Shown: positions 49,051-61,166, numbered from the stretch's first letter. The stretch: 64,000 nt of DNA from Gamarada debralockiae (GCA_002803225.1 NXFV01001303.1:1-64000); one strand, 5' to 3'. The notes: generated by a model from the sequence alone, not told the origin. Translations and numbers: made by a program.

Positions 49051-49544
49051 GGTATAAAAGAGAAGTACTGGTTTTTAGTTTGATGTACTAGGATATAATA
49101 AGAAGGTTAGGCAATACTACGGGTACGGTTGTCAATTTACAGTGAATTAAGATGTTTAGGTGTCAGAAGGAGTACATTAGTGGTTTGATTAGCAGCTTGA
49201 TTACAGGTCCCACAGTTGATTCCCTTTAGTGGTCGCCGGGAGATCCTATTACCGGCACACCGCCCCTGTACCTTTTCAAATCGGAGTTAGGGAAGTGGAT
49301 TCGAATTCAAGACGGCCGGGAGGCTCGAAGTCAACTAATCCTATTCTCCTGAAAAAATCACCCCCACCTGCCCGTCAATGCATGCGTAGTCGGAAATCGG
49401 ATCTAACAAAAGAACCTATGGTGGGGTGGGATGCTGATCTGAGTAATCTTAGAATCTCGAGTTTTCGCCAACTTCTTCTCTTCAATACACTAATTATGTG
49501 GCCACAAATATTTGGCCTCTTTTCTCTTTGACATCGCTCTTGAG

Positions 49545-50355
49545 ATGGATTCACCAAAATATGCAGCATTAATTGTCTCGAAGACACACTACAAGACCTT
49601 CCAATGGTCAAAAAATTCTGTGCTCTTTTTCATCCCGAAGAACATCCCTGCTGGGAAATATCCGGTGATGGTGAAGTTCTATGGAGGATACTTTGTATGC
49701 CTATTTTCAGGTCTCTATTCATAAAAGTCTGATAGCGTTAGTGTACCGGTGCATCAGAGTACCCTGGTTGGTTTTGCGAATGGGTACTGGAGTACTGCAT
49801 CCACCATTCTGCCATGATAATTGGGGTCAATTACCGCTTCTACCTGAGTCCAACGGCTTCGATATCACGCAAGATGTCGCGGATTTCTGAGAATAGTCAC
49901 GAAGCAAGCTTCACGAATATCTCCAGAGCTCTGCGCCCGGTATCAAAGCCGATCTGTCCAAAATAATCGCGTATGGAGATAGCGCAGGAGGGTACCTAGC
50001 AATTTATTCTGGATTTACCCAACCCGCCATCAAAGCAGTGATTGCCATGTACCCAGTCACTGATCCACGAGCAATTAGGGGAAACCAGGAGTATCCTTCT
50101 TCTGCCTTTGAAGCCTATCTAAAGGGGATGAAGTCAGGGAGGATAGTCACATCTGTGTTTCCCCCAGAAAGATTAGAATTGGGTCCTTTGCTAGCGCAGC
50201 AAAGTCGTACGATGGTGATCTTTAGGGTACAAAAAAGTCTGCTGCAGATGAAGTCCGTAGAGGAGGTACCTTACCTGTTGATTTTACATGGAGATGCTGA
50301 TTCAGTGGTTTCTGTCGAGGGAAGCATCCAATTCAAGGAAAGCGCAGCATATTAA
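49545..50355 (+). pseudogene. Alpha/beta-hydrolase (esterase/lipase type 3) pseudogene
   Basis: Family members are serine hydrolases acting on ester substrates. ATG 49545 begins MDSPKYAALIVSKTHYK. VMVKFYGGYF at the end of exon 1 is the oxyanion HGG region, with Tyr in place of His. An apparent 47-nt intron (49695-49741) joins in phase to CTGASEYPGWFCEWV. A one-base deletion near 49837 shifts the frame (YR then LLPESNGFDI in the next frame). TGA at 49888 and TAG at 49894 follow where Trp codons are expected. The nucleophile elbow GDSAGG is intact near 49978, as are VIAMYPVTD and HGDADSVV with the acid residue. The frame stops at 50353-50355 before a catalytic His is found. Deletion, stops and missing His make it dead. 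Confidence 0.82.
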
Positions 50356-51115
50356 AGTGCTCATCCCAGAAATCCAGACTCACCCAATCACTCCTCCAAT
50401 CCACTCATTCTACTGTGCCGTCTAAATTCTCAGCCCCCAAAATCGATTTTAGTATCATCAATTCCGTTCACCTTCGATGTATGTCTTAAGAGATTTTGGG
50501 AGATTTTAATTCCACTTAATTGGTGGGAGACAATGAGGTTAACGAAAAGTTTTGCTTTCCTATATCCCTCATCCTCTGCTCTCTTCTAACGGCGTGCTAC
50601 TAATTAATTTTTAGATCTCGAAGTAGTCAGTTTGCTAATCAACCGCGTTTGATCACTGCTCTTCCTCACGTTCCTCTATCATGTGTATCAAGATCGGAAT
50701 CCCGTGCTTGTGTAAACATACTACTCCAGAAGTCAATTTATTATTCTCTATTCATTATAAGGTCTTTTCCATAGTCCTGGACCTTTGAGGAATCAAACCG
50801 TACTGTACTGAGGCTCTACAACTCTCCACGAACAGTTGTCAAAAGATCGAGAAAGCCGCGGGGAGTTTTCGCTTGGGCATGGCCGATCACAAGTAAATAG
50901 AAAGCATTTAAGCTAAGTATAACTGACCTTTTATATGTTCTCGAGCTTGCATACGGAGTACTTCGAACATTATCCCATTTCACCGTTGTCATGTTTTGGG
51001 TATGATGGGATTTCAATTTCAAGCTATAGGAAATGCTGCTACATGTAGATGGTGTTGAGACCATTGATGCACCTAAGGGTGTTGAACCCAACAAGAAAAC
51101 AATAAAGAGTTTAGA
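50356..51115. other. Intergenic stretch with a minus-strand ORF
   Basis: Normal composition. A minus-strand frame (51094-50816) of 92 codons begins MLGSTPLGASMVSTPS and has no known motif. A possible GTCAGT donor within it suggests it could be an exon of the pseudogene that ends at 51116, but this is unproven. The rest, 3' of the hydrolase, shows nothing. Confidence 0.35.
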
Positions 51116-51886
51116 TCAAACTGAGTAGATCTGTTCCAAGGTTTTCTCCTTAGCCACCTTAATTTTCACCGTCGTTTGGATGGCCCCAATATCCCAATAC
51201 TCTTCCAACTCATAATCTTCTGCTAACCCCTGGAAATGAACACAACATTTTTCCACAGCTCCCTCTGCAATCTTCATTTCAGTATTATCACAGACCTATA
51301 CACGGACAATATCGCCCTCAAAGAAACCTCCATCCGGCTATTCCATCGTTACCCGTTGCCCGATCAAACCCAAGGCATAAAGGGTCTTCGTACGTATAGT
51401 CGTAGGGTCCTTTTGAAGCTGTGAGCCCCCCTGTTTCTTGAAATCATCACGTAACTGGAGACGGTGCTTAGCGAGTTCTTTCCTAGTCGAGATAAGGTCA
51501 TTCCCGCGATTCTCTTTCTTGTCTTTGTCTTCCTCCAAAAGAAATCGACTGTAGGCCACTGGTAGCCACTCGAAAGTACAGTAGACGCTAGGAGCTCGAG
51601 GTTGTAATCCCAAATCGATTTGGTGGGCTCCATCTAGCCCTACGAGGAGCTTTCCAGTTATAGGTTCAGTTATAAAGTAAATCCCCTTATTAGTAGGCGC
51701 CTAGGTTGGATTCGTAGCATATGGTTGAAGTGTCACCCTTTTGCCTGCACTATGTCCACCACATGTCGGTAGGGACGTCGAGGCCGATTCCGGTGAAGGA
51801 AGTGGAGGGGGATCTTGAGTTGGCTTCGTGGCTTGCGTTGACCAAGCAGTTGCCCAAAGCCAAGCATCTGTGAAAACCCAAGCCAT
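51116..51886 (-). pseudogene. 256-codon minus-strand gene broken by three TAG codons
   Basis: From ATG at 51886 the frame runs without shift to TGA at 51118-51116. Only three TAG codons interrupt it: 51703-51701 (after YATNPT), 51340-51338 (after GQRVTME) and 51298-51296 (after GDIVRV). Each is one C-to-T or G-to-A step from CAG or TGG, in a CpA context. The protein has a Pro/Ser-rich N-terminal 60 residues, then GIYFITEPITGKLLVGLDG, a Lys/Glu-rich helical middle (STRKELAKHRLQLRDDF) and an acidic C-terminal part (GLAEDYELEEYWDIGAI). I do not recognise the family. The hit pattern looks like RIP leaking into a gene of otherwise normal composition. Confidence 0.6.
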
Positions 51887-53600
51887 AATGGAAGATATAA
51901 GATAGAATCGAAATAGGAGTTCAAGGAAGTGGCCGAGTTACTCTGGATCGTCAATAAGTATTTTGATTTCAGGGCTTATCTTGACGCGAATACAAGACTA
52001 AAGTGCAAAGGGTTAACTCTTTTTGTACCCCACGTTTGAGCCGCAAGGTTCTGACTCAGGAAGATACACGTCAGCAGAGAAAGGTGCACCAGACTCGACC
52101 GATTAATAGAAGGGTTAAGGAAGTTCCGCGATTAGACTCGATGGCTTGCATGACGGCGCAGCCGTCAATTCCATTTCTGATGGATGCAGGGCGTAAACGT
52201 CCAGGACAATTGGAACGAGGCGTAGTGATGTGGACCAATCCAGTTGGCTTACAGAAGAGCGGCATTTCGGTGGTAGCTCTTACGCTATTCACGAACATAA
52301 AGGCTAACATCTCAACTATTAAGGCTCTTCAAACCTGAACACAAGTAATTATAGAGACTCTAAAAATAGTCTTTCAAAGAAAGATACCAAATAAGGTAAT
52401 AAAAAGTTAATTTCCAGGTTTGAACGTCTATACTACTACTAAGCGACAGGCTAACCTTCTGTAATCTACAGCCAGAGCTATCGAGTCAAGAGTACAGCAA
52501 ATCTGGAGCGTCTTATAGAAGCGGCTTAAAGGAACTACAGCAAACCCACTTCAATTATTACTGGGTTTGGAGCTGCGTAAGGGTATCTTATCTTAATTAG
52601 TATACGATATACTGACAATACATAGTGTGCATGTTGGCGTCTTGGCTGTGTTCATCTACGTTGTAAAGACTGTTCAATAGAAGCTAAAAAAGAGGTAAGT
52701 CAACACTATCAGGATTAGAGAGTCAAACGCTAAGGAGAACGAGAAGAAATTATTACTGAGATGGTCCTGTGTATGGGATTTTTACACCTTTTCGTGTGCG
52801 GTGGACTATAATACATACATGTGGTGGTACTGGCGGTATGAAGATGGATGTGGAAAGTTGCACCGACGTGCGTTGTGCCCATACCTTCTGCGGAAACTGT
52901 GAGATAGAGCAATTTTACCCTTGTATTTAGCAAGCAGCACTTACTTCGTCTCCCCGCATACCGGAGTCATTTTAGAAGCGGAAAATGCCAAAAGTCTTTG
53001 CTTTGGCAATTGCCCGACCCAGTCGACCAACCCTCTTGCTAGCTGATCCCTGTTCGAGTAGTTCGTTTTTCTAGAGTGTCTGCCACCCTGCAGCCCTCAA
53101 CCTATCAGCGCTCCTCCAGTTCACTTGATCAGCTTTATGTGGTAACCATCCATTTCTTTCATTCACCGCAGCATAGGTGAGCAAACCTCCAGCTGTTATG
53201 TGGCTGTCATTGCTATTTCAGTTGGCGAATAATTCAATGCTCTTACTCTACAGCCGATCGTGATCACCGAGCTGCACTGGAGTTGGCCGAATGAGATTTC
53301 GTCACTTCAAGCGTGTTTGATCACTTCACTATTTGTTATAAATTCTGATGACTGACCTCCTTGAAGCACTGTTACTCCATTGATCTCAATACATAGATCA
53401 GACCAAGTAAAAGCGGGTGACAAGGGAGTTGTGTATAAGCCCCGCTGGCTTACTAGGATAATTCATGACTGGCACGAGTACTGCTTAGTCCAAGTACTTA
53501 TTACTGCCCTATCTATGAATAAATTCCGTTTAGGACGGTTTGGTTTATCCTCAGGAAGTTATAAAAGAGAAGTTATACTAATTTATTACAAGAGTATATT
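51887..53600. other. Normal-composition stretch without a supported gene
   Basis: Open frames on both strands overlap (for example plus 52003-52338 and minus 52071-52310), with no motif and no splice structure I can trust. From 52340 to 52720 the composition is more TA-rich. Nothing is recognised. Confidence 0.4.
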
Positions 53601-55739
53601 TCCCCCTTTATTAAATTAACCTATCTCTCTTATTATTATTAACTATAGAGTTAAATATATTAAAGTAAGATTATTATATTACTGTTCTTTTCTATTCTAA
53701 CTAAAACCGTCTATAGGCCCGAGTAGAGAGATCTAGAATAGTAGTAAAGAGCTTATCGAAGGTAGACTAAAGACAGAGGAACCTAGGTACAAAAAAACGA
53801 TCTCGTGTATAAGTAAATTGAATTATTTCAGCGGGGGACCTACTAATAATAATTAGTACTATAACCGCGCTCCCTAGAGTTAGCCGAGGGAGTACAAGTG
53901 TCCCCAGTACGGATATACTCAGTGCGAGAAATGTAGTATTATTGCACAATATAAGGTAGTTCTAGTATAGCTCTACATAAGTATTCTTATATCCTAAGCA
54001 GGTAATATTACTAATAGTTAATAAACTCAGTATTGTACTTAGAGTTAGGAAGGTAGGGGGTTGGAATATACGACTAAACACTGTCCTAAATATTCTTATA
54101 CTCACTGTGATACTTGTATAAGATTAACAAGGGATAATACGGTAATTCTTCTTGGAAAACCCGTAAATCGAGGAGTATGATATATCCCTTCGTTTTAGGA
54201 GGTTACATTACCTAGTTCTAGGAAACACCGAAGAGCCTCTACTAACTATAAACATAAAAGAAGAGGTATTAGTAGAAGAGTCCAGAACCCGGGTAATTTT
54301 CAACTAGAAGAATAGGATATTTCTTCCTATAGCCAAATTTTATCTACTTCTACTCAGCGTTCAATTGAACTTCCTACTTCGTCCTATTTCGCATCTCCTA
54401 TATATGAATCCCCGCCTATATTAAACCAATCGTAAAAGGTTTAACAATCTCCCCCAATTGGACTCAGTGCTTTGTGATCGTATGTAAGGACTACATCTCA
54501 TGACCACATCCTATGACCACTTCCTAAGTTAGGCGTAATAGTATACCTCTATCCTAATATAAGATAATAGAAATACCTGTGTGGTTTCTAAGGATCGAGG
54601 ATGCAGAGACAGTGAGTTCACGTCTACAGAGCAACGAGCAGGGCTGCTTCGTGGCATGTATGTTCGCGAGCCCCACTTAATTAACTGAGCACCCGCAGCT
54701 TGAAAATACCCCTACGTTTTACGAAGGCCCCTGTACTATCTTGCTTCTGTATAAAGCCAATTAATGCAAGTAGTACTTGCATAGAATAGATTGCTCATAG
54801 ATTATATTTTAGATGTTAAAGCAGCATATTTCAATACAGTTCTCCAAGGCAGTTATTCTTCTCGTCTCCAGAGTAAAGGGGACGACTTGTAACGGCCTCA
54901 ACCACAGAATGTATAAGGAGAACCCTCTAGAAAGACTATGGATTGCATTATATTTAATCGTGCTTTATACAATACCTGGAGTGTAGTCAAATCTGCTGTG
55001 TTCAACAAGATTATTACGTTCTAAGCTGAGACTAATCTTTCCTTCTATGTTCAGTCCTCATTCAAAAATTCATCCATATCTGCTTCAGAAGTCGCGTCGA
55101 CATATAATTAATAATAAAGGCATATATCAAGAATCTATCTAGACAAACAGTATAAGTCTCTGCGTCGCACCACACGATGTCAGCCGGCTGCAGAGATCAG
55201 GAGATTTGACTACACATTTGCAGCAACGGAGGATAATTGCATTTAATTTTTTTCCGGGTACAATTCTCGTATTCTAGCTAGGTCTCTGGACACTACAACC
55301 TATTAGTGAATAATTACGTACTTTAATTAGTCGTTATACCTTAATCTTTCTGATTTTATAGTTATAGTAACCTTACCTAGACTTCCTATAGGCCTTCCTT
55401 CCGCGCAGCGGTATAGCTACGGAGATATCTCTATTCGCGATTATAGAAGTTACTAGCACTATATTTATACGTTCGCTCGTCTAAGCTATTATTCTAAAAC
55501 AGTTAGTAATATCTAAGAGTAAGGATATATTTCTTATATTCCGTAGATCGCGAAGCTAATTAATAATTTTTAGGACTCTCTATTCGCTTTGGCAATAACA
55601 ATTAATTAAGCTTTTATCGGCGTTATAGGTTATATTCTAGTAAAGTAGATAGTCTCGGGTAGTATTACTATTTATCTCGGAAGTTCCTAGTTAGTATATA
55701 AAATCTAGAGAATCTTAGGTCGTAGCTATAGCTCCTAAA
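53601..55739. other. AT-rich RIP block with a less degraded patch
   Basis: TA-rich except for about 54590-55250, which has near-normal composition but only short open frames. No gene recognised. Confidence 0.45.
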
Positions 55740-57517
55740 TCCCCGCTAGTATCCGTTTTAATCCCCTAATTCGGGCTTATCTAGAGAGCGAAGAGGTTCC
55801 TATAGAATTGTATCTACTATTCTATTACGCCCTATTTATAGTATTTCGTAAGGTCCTTAGAGTTAATAATATTTATATTATTAACTACTACTACTGTAAT
55901 AATACTATTGAAATAATTAATAACTTGATCTCTATAGTAAATAGTAAAATATATAGTTTTTCTTGCGAATTCAGAGGATATAATACTTCTACTCTATAAG
56001 ATAGATTCTTTAAGATCTAGGCTATAAACGAGATGAGTTCGCAATAAAAGTAGTCCCTAGGCTCAGGTTTTATGATTTGAGTAGTAGTATAGTCGAAATA
56101 GAGCAGGCTTCTATATATTAAAGTACTTATCTACCCCTTAAGACTATTAGAATAAATGAAGTGAAATTTCTTCTATTATATAGACTCATTTGTCTACCCT
56201 AGTTAGAATATCTTTATATAGTAATAGCTATAGATACTAACCTTAAATTACTCTATAATATCTAGAGCTCTTGTTTCCAGTAAAACTATATCCCTATCGA
56301 CCTAAGGCTAGTTAGAAGAATCAGGTTTATATGAATAGTAATAAATAGTTATACTTCAATTATAAGTACCAGTAGTCACGGCCCGTAGTAACAACGCTTC
56401 TCTACTATTGACTTTAGGCTTCTTATAAGACAGCGGGTTCAAAATCACTCTGTATTCTACGATAGTTCTATGAATAGAGAATATCTCTTGATTTTAAGCA
56501 GCTTAATCCGAATTCACAAGTAAATTAATACCTAGATATTATACCGTACTAAATCTCGGAATTAGTTTAGACCTTATAATATCCCGAATAGCTAAACTTA
56601 TAGCGTCTAAGTCTCTATATTACTACTTTGACTAGCTATTTTGATTTCCGTTTCTTTTACTTCTTCTATCTATATACTAAGAAGTGCCCTCTCTATAATA
56701 GCTTGTACCGCGAGAGAATCGGATATAGCTTTAATAACGAGACAAGTAGGATCACGTTTATATAAGCTAGAAGCTCGTATAGTCTTAGTATTATCTATTA
56801 AGAAGTCGAAATAGACTTTATTGCCTATACAAATATATTTAGGCTAGGCAATTATCGATATTATAGAGTTAGTTTCGTCCAGGTAGTCCTTAAAATAAAC
56901 GCAGTCTAATCCAAGCTAGGCACATCTTTCACAGGGTTCTATGCCCTTGTATCTAAGATAACCGTTTTGATATCATATATATATTAGAGTAAAGTTCCTT
57001 AAATCTAGAAATATTATACTGTAAGGCCATTCTAAGATAACACCAGAAGAGGGTTAAGCCTCTAGGGGTACAATTATATAGAGACTTTCTCTAGGTAAGG
57101 TCAAGGGAATTAATAATTACAGATTACTAGTAGGATTTAAACTCTCGGAGAACGTCCTCTATATAGAGGTTCTAAGGGAGGAAGAGGTACGCTGCTTTGC
57201 TCTATAGACTAAGATTAATAAATATTTTCGAAAAGGCTAACTCCTTAATTACAAGAAATCGTACAAGGAAGTTTCATTACCTTGACTCTAGAGTAGTTAT
57301 TCTATATATACATTTAATCTCGAGAGTAGTACAGAAGATATATAACAGCTTCTTAGTATCGCATTTTGTCTTTCACAAGCAGCCTATCATATACTTAGCG
57401 ACTATAATAAGGATAGAACAACAGAACACTAGCTATAAATACTATTTAGAATTAGAACATATAAGTATTACACTATATAAGAAACAAGTCAGTCTTTGGT
57501 ATTATTACTACTATTAG
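55740..57517 (+). pseudogene. Decayed plus-strand coding sequence, unknown
   Basis: A plus-strand frame from about 55740 reads FNPLIRAYLESEEVPIELYL and FRKVLRVNNIYIINYYY, then IINNLISIVNSKIYSFSCEF, and continues with RIP-type stops. A second block at 57197-57517 is open for over 100 codons (LRLINIFEKANSLITRN, FHYLDSRVVILYIHLISRVV). Both look like protein rather than random AT-rich sequence, but I cannot show that they belong to one gene and I recognise no domain. Confidence 0.35.
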
Positions 57518-58284
57518 GCTTCAAAACTCACGGCCATATTAACTCGTCTTTTTGGATAGTTCTTGTATGTAACTAGCTTTATTATTGGAGTTACTATGTC
57601 AATACACAAACTCAGGTACTAGGAAGTTTAGATTAAAAGAAAAGAAGATCTAGATTAATGGAAGAGTAGAAGTAGGCGAATAAATACACAGATCTTTATG
57701 CCTGTACTATGTGGCATTCGCAAGCCACTGGAACTACCTAGCTAGTATTATCCGCGTTCATCAGATAAGCTCGATAGGGACTACTAAGTATGCCACACAC
57801 GTACCAAGCCTTATAAGTTCAGTAGAAGTCCTACAACTACGACCTAAGCTCTAAATAGATATGTACGAAAGATACTAGAATAACTTGTTTAAGAAATAAT
57901 AAATAAATTAGCTAGTGGAATTTCCCTGATCGAGAATTGTTTACTTATTGAGTATTACACTAGGAAGTTAATAAGTTCTTTTTTTAGGGTAAGTCAGAAG
58001 TAGCCCGCTAATCTAGGTACGAGGATAAGACTACACTAAGCTCCCTATCAAATGCTCCTTGACTAGAATACCTACTACTCTAGGTTAGCTTAGTACACTA
58101 TTATCTTAGATTCTAGATACTAAAGATACGCCTATATTACTTATAGGGATTATTCCCTCGGTTTTACCTAGTCCGTATTTATCCCTTTTTCATAGAATCT
58201 TGTGAGTAGGTCCAGGCTTTCTATTCTACACGCCACCTAGCCTAAAATATTCCACCGAAGCTAAGTTTCCTTCCGGCATAGAAA

Positions 58285-58330
58285 CCTGCTCGTTACTAGC
58301 CGATAACAGCCTATATACTAAACGAGCAGG
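58285..58330. repeat. Perfect 10-bp inverted repeat
   Basis: CCTGCTCGTT (58285-58294) and AACGAGCAGG (58321-58330) are exact reverse complements separated by 26 nt, in a region otherwise scarred by RIP. It may be chance or a protein-binding or foldback site. Confidence 0.5.
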
Positions 58331-58595
58331 GTCTCTTTAGATAAGGGTCAGGACTTTGAAGCGATTACAAGTTATATAAGAGCTATTGGCAGAGATAGAT
58401 ACTTGATGGAGGAGGATAAAACACAGAAAATAATAAGACTAAGAGTACGTTTTATCTACTTGCTTCTTGCTCGAAGTCGACCCAAAAAATAGAATAATTC
58501 GTCTTATACTCATTGATATATACATTGTTTGAGTGGTACAAATATGCTACTTTCATACAGACTAAAGGCAAAGCAGGAATTAATATAATAATACT

Positions 58596-58607
58596 CCCCC
58601 CCCCCCC
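58596..58607. repeat. C12 homopolymer
   Basis: Twelve consecutive C residues in an AT-rich block. RIP acts at CpA, so only the last C of such a run would be at risk. It could also hide an assembly length error. Confidence 0.85.
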
Positions 58608-59277
58608 TTCTTTGCAAACTCAGACCTGATGTCTTCCTTACAATAGCTTCCGCCCATAGACGACATATCTGGAATCATATTAACTATCAGCTTAGAGATT
58701 AGGTAGAAAGTGCTTACATAGGAAAGTAGGCATAGATATTTCGATTCCTGATCTCTTCCCTAACATAGCCTAATAAGACTTATACTTCTTCCCTTAACTA
58801 TTGTGAGTAACAGGTCAAGAGCGCCATACTAAAGCCTTCAAGTCCCATAAGTATATTCTCATAGTTCTACTATCCTAGAGGTCTAATTAGCTATAATTTG
58901 CTACTAATAATTATCAAAACAAAGTTTCACAAAGGCCTAATCAGAAAAAAACAACTATACTAAGTTTTTTCAACTTTCGATCTTTTAGCCACGGATTCTA
59001 TAGCTACTTATATTTGACTTCAATGATATCCTCAAAGCCGGCTGCCTCTAGTTCCGACTTATACCATTTGGCGCTATCTATCGGTCGTCCGTGTTTTCGA
59101 CTAGCTTTAACTAAAAGATCAGACTATTCATACAACTACGGCCCGTCTAAGTCGCTATTAAACAGAATTAGGAAGCATACATCTGTTACTTCGATCTAGC
59201 CCCCTAGGGCAAGATATCTAGGAGGAGTAAGTATACATATAGATAAAGTAACAATAGTAAAGTACAAATAAATATTT

Positions 59278-60273
59278 AAGGTCCGAAAGTAAGGATTTTG
59301 AAATCTTACTTAAATCCTTGCTCAAAAAATCGTCCCTAGTTCTCGATTGAACTAGCCAGCCCACGGATATAGATGAAGTCGAAGAGTTGAGAGAATATCT
59401 AAGGGTCTTTAACGTCGTCGACCTGGAACGTAACGTTTGGTAGGACGAACTCTAGCTGGATAGGGCTGAGATCAACGCCGAACACCTCTGCGTTGGGGTT
59501 CTCATCAGCGAATTGCATTGCCCAGATCCTGGTCCCCGTACCAACATCAAGCACCCTGTGGATTTCGTCTATATTAAGAGGAGAGGCGAATAATTTGTTG
59601 TCGAAGGTGTGGGCAAAGAGTGTATGTTGAAAATCCAAACGATTTTTCTCAGGTTCATCGTTCGGAAACACGTACTTCTCGGCATGATATGCATGGTAGG
59701 TTCTCCCGTTTTCCTTTCGATGTGTTTTGATACTAGAGTCGATCGATGTAGTCGAGCTCCCATCATCGTTGTGTTCGTATGCCGAATCGTCCTCTCCGTA
59801 TGCTGAATCGTCCTCGCCGTATGCCGAATCGTCCTCTCCGTATGCCCACTCGTCGTCACTATTAACAGGTGAGTCGTTGCCATCATTAACTTCAGGCTCA
59901 ATCAAGGCTTGTGGTGGTTGCGGAGAGATTGGACTTAGGATATTCGCAGTGGATGTGCTGGTTCCGAGAGAGGAGGTAGGATCATTATCCAGACTATGAA
60001 TATCGAGAGGATTCGGTTTTGAGGGTGCTATTCCATCACAGAATCATCAATATCAACAACGAAAATGGCCAAGCAACATAAAGTTTCTGGATGTCTGGTC
60101 GGATTCGCACCTTGTTGGCTTCTAGCTTCACGTCCGCTGCCGTCGGTGCTCACAGCGGGGCCGTTGTTGCGCTGAGGGCTTTCCCAAGCTCCAATGAAGT
60201 CCTCTGTCGAGTATACTGGATCTCTTGGGTATTCACGGTCTAAAAACTGGCCATCGTCACCGGCTTCCTTCAT
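59278..60273 (-). pseudogene. LaeA-like SAM-dependent methyltransferase, truncated by a stop
   Basis: Fungal LaeA-type proteins are nuclear class I methyltransferase-like regulators of secondary metabolism; this is one of their many paralogues. Exon 1 (60273-60111, 54 codons plus one base) joins through a GT...AG intron at 60110-60028 (83 nt) to exon 2, exactly in phase. Exon 2 has a Pro/Ser/Asp-rich lead, an acidic GEDDSAY repeat, ENGRTYHAYHAEKYVFPNDE, then motif I RVLDVGTGTRIWAMQFADE (Arg where Gly is usual) and EVFGVDLSPIQ. It reaches FQVDDVKDP and meets TAG at 59401-59399, where Trp is expected. The same frame continues beyond (IFSQLFDFIYIRGLASSIEN, then TAG and TAA) to about 59278. The catalytic domain is therefore about half-lost. 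The intron call is inferred from phase and ends only. Confidence 0.75.
59781..59843. repeat. 21-bp coding tandem repeat, three copies
   Basis: Three 21-bp units, GCYGAATCGTCCTCKCCGTAT on the plus strand, encode the 7-residue acidic repeat GEDDSAY of the methyltransferase on the minus strand. Flanking half-copies (EWAYGEDD, AYEHNDD) suggest a once longer or still slipping array. Confidence 0.85.
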
Positions 60274-60818
60274 TCTCAAAGCTCTTGGTAGTCCTTGATG
60301 TCGTCGAAAGTAAACAAAGAGAAAAGAAGCTCCTGCAACTCTGCTGCAGCTGCATGCTTTACAGCGAATTAAATGCAGCTACTGAGATCATCGTCAGGGA
60401 CCCTCCGTCAATAATTCCCCGCTGACCATTGACAGGGGAACACTTAGAGACGAATGTCAACCCCCCTAAGCCAAAAGTAGAGATTACTGATACGGCGGAA
60501 TGACTTGGGTTTGGCTCAATAGTGGCGTTATGAAAATGTTGACGTGACACAGAACGTTTAAAGAATTGTATTAATAGCAAACGAGCAGAATTGAAAACTC
60601 CCCCAATAAATGGAAGCGGATTTGGCATATTTTCCTGTGCAGACCTCCTCGACTTTGTTCGAAGTCAATTCACACCTTGCCGCCTTTACTTGACGTGATT
60701 TGATGTTCCTAAGATCGATTTTGTAGGCGCGATATGCGTCGATTAGCGTCATGCAAGAAGGAAGCTAAGCAAGGAGGGCTGCAGGAAGTTCGAGACGGCT
60801 AAGCCACAGGCCGCCAGA
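60274..60818. other. Normal-composition intergenic region
   Basis: It separates the divergently placed methyltransferase pseudogene and the tandem array. Short minus-strand frames (60628-60359, 60752-60558) have no motif. It may contain promoter sequence for the methyltransferase, but I see no clear element. Confidence 0.4.
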
Positions 60819-61166
60819 CCACCCAACTTTCGCTCGTCTAAGCGACAGACCGCAGAATTTTTAATCACCACCCAACTTTCCCTCGTCCAAGCGACAGACC
60901 ACAGATTTTTACATCACCACCCAACTTTCCCTTTGTTCCAAGCGACAATCCACCAATTTTTTCATCACCACCCAACTTTCGTTCGTCCAAGCGACAGATC
61001 ACAGATATTTTCATCACCACCCAACTTTCCCTTCGTTCAAGCAACAGTCCACAGATTTTTTCATCACTACCCAAACTTTCGCTCGTCCAAGCGACAGACC
61101 ACAGATTATTCCATCATCACCCAACTTTCCCTTTTGTCCAAGCAACAGACTACGACTTGCACCAAC
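60819..61166. repeat. Tandem array, about seven copies of a 49-51 bp unit
   Basis: Copies begin CCACCCAACTTTC at about 60819, 60868, 60917, 60968, 61017, 61067 and 61117. Each continues with a CTCGTCCAAGCGACAGACCA-like block and an A/T-rich CAGATTTTTTCATCA end. They differ by scattered substitutions and one- or two-base indels, not by RIP-type changes. A plus-strand frame through the last copies (60933-61331) encodes a His/Phe/Ser-rich peptide ending just before the next gene. The periodic indels suggest the array is not under coding constraint. A further partial CAAGCGACGGATTACGA lies at about 61191. Confidence 0.9.

Larger units (their letters stand above)
57518..59277. other. AT-rich to mixed stretch, no gene
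   Basis: Mostly TA-rich. A 61-codon plus frame at 59014-59199 lies in a less degraded patch and has no motif. A C12 homopolymer and a short perfect inverted repeat lie here. Confidence 0.45.

Noticed and set aside
60819..61166. Regular repeats that might suggest a CRISPR-like array
   Set aside because: The units are directly contiguous with no unique spacers, and the setting is eukaryotic.
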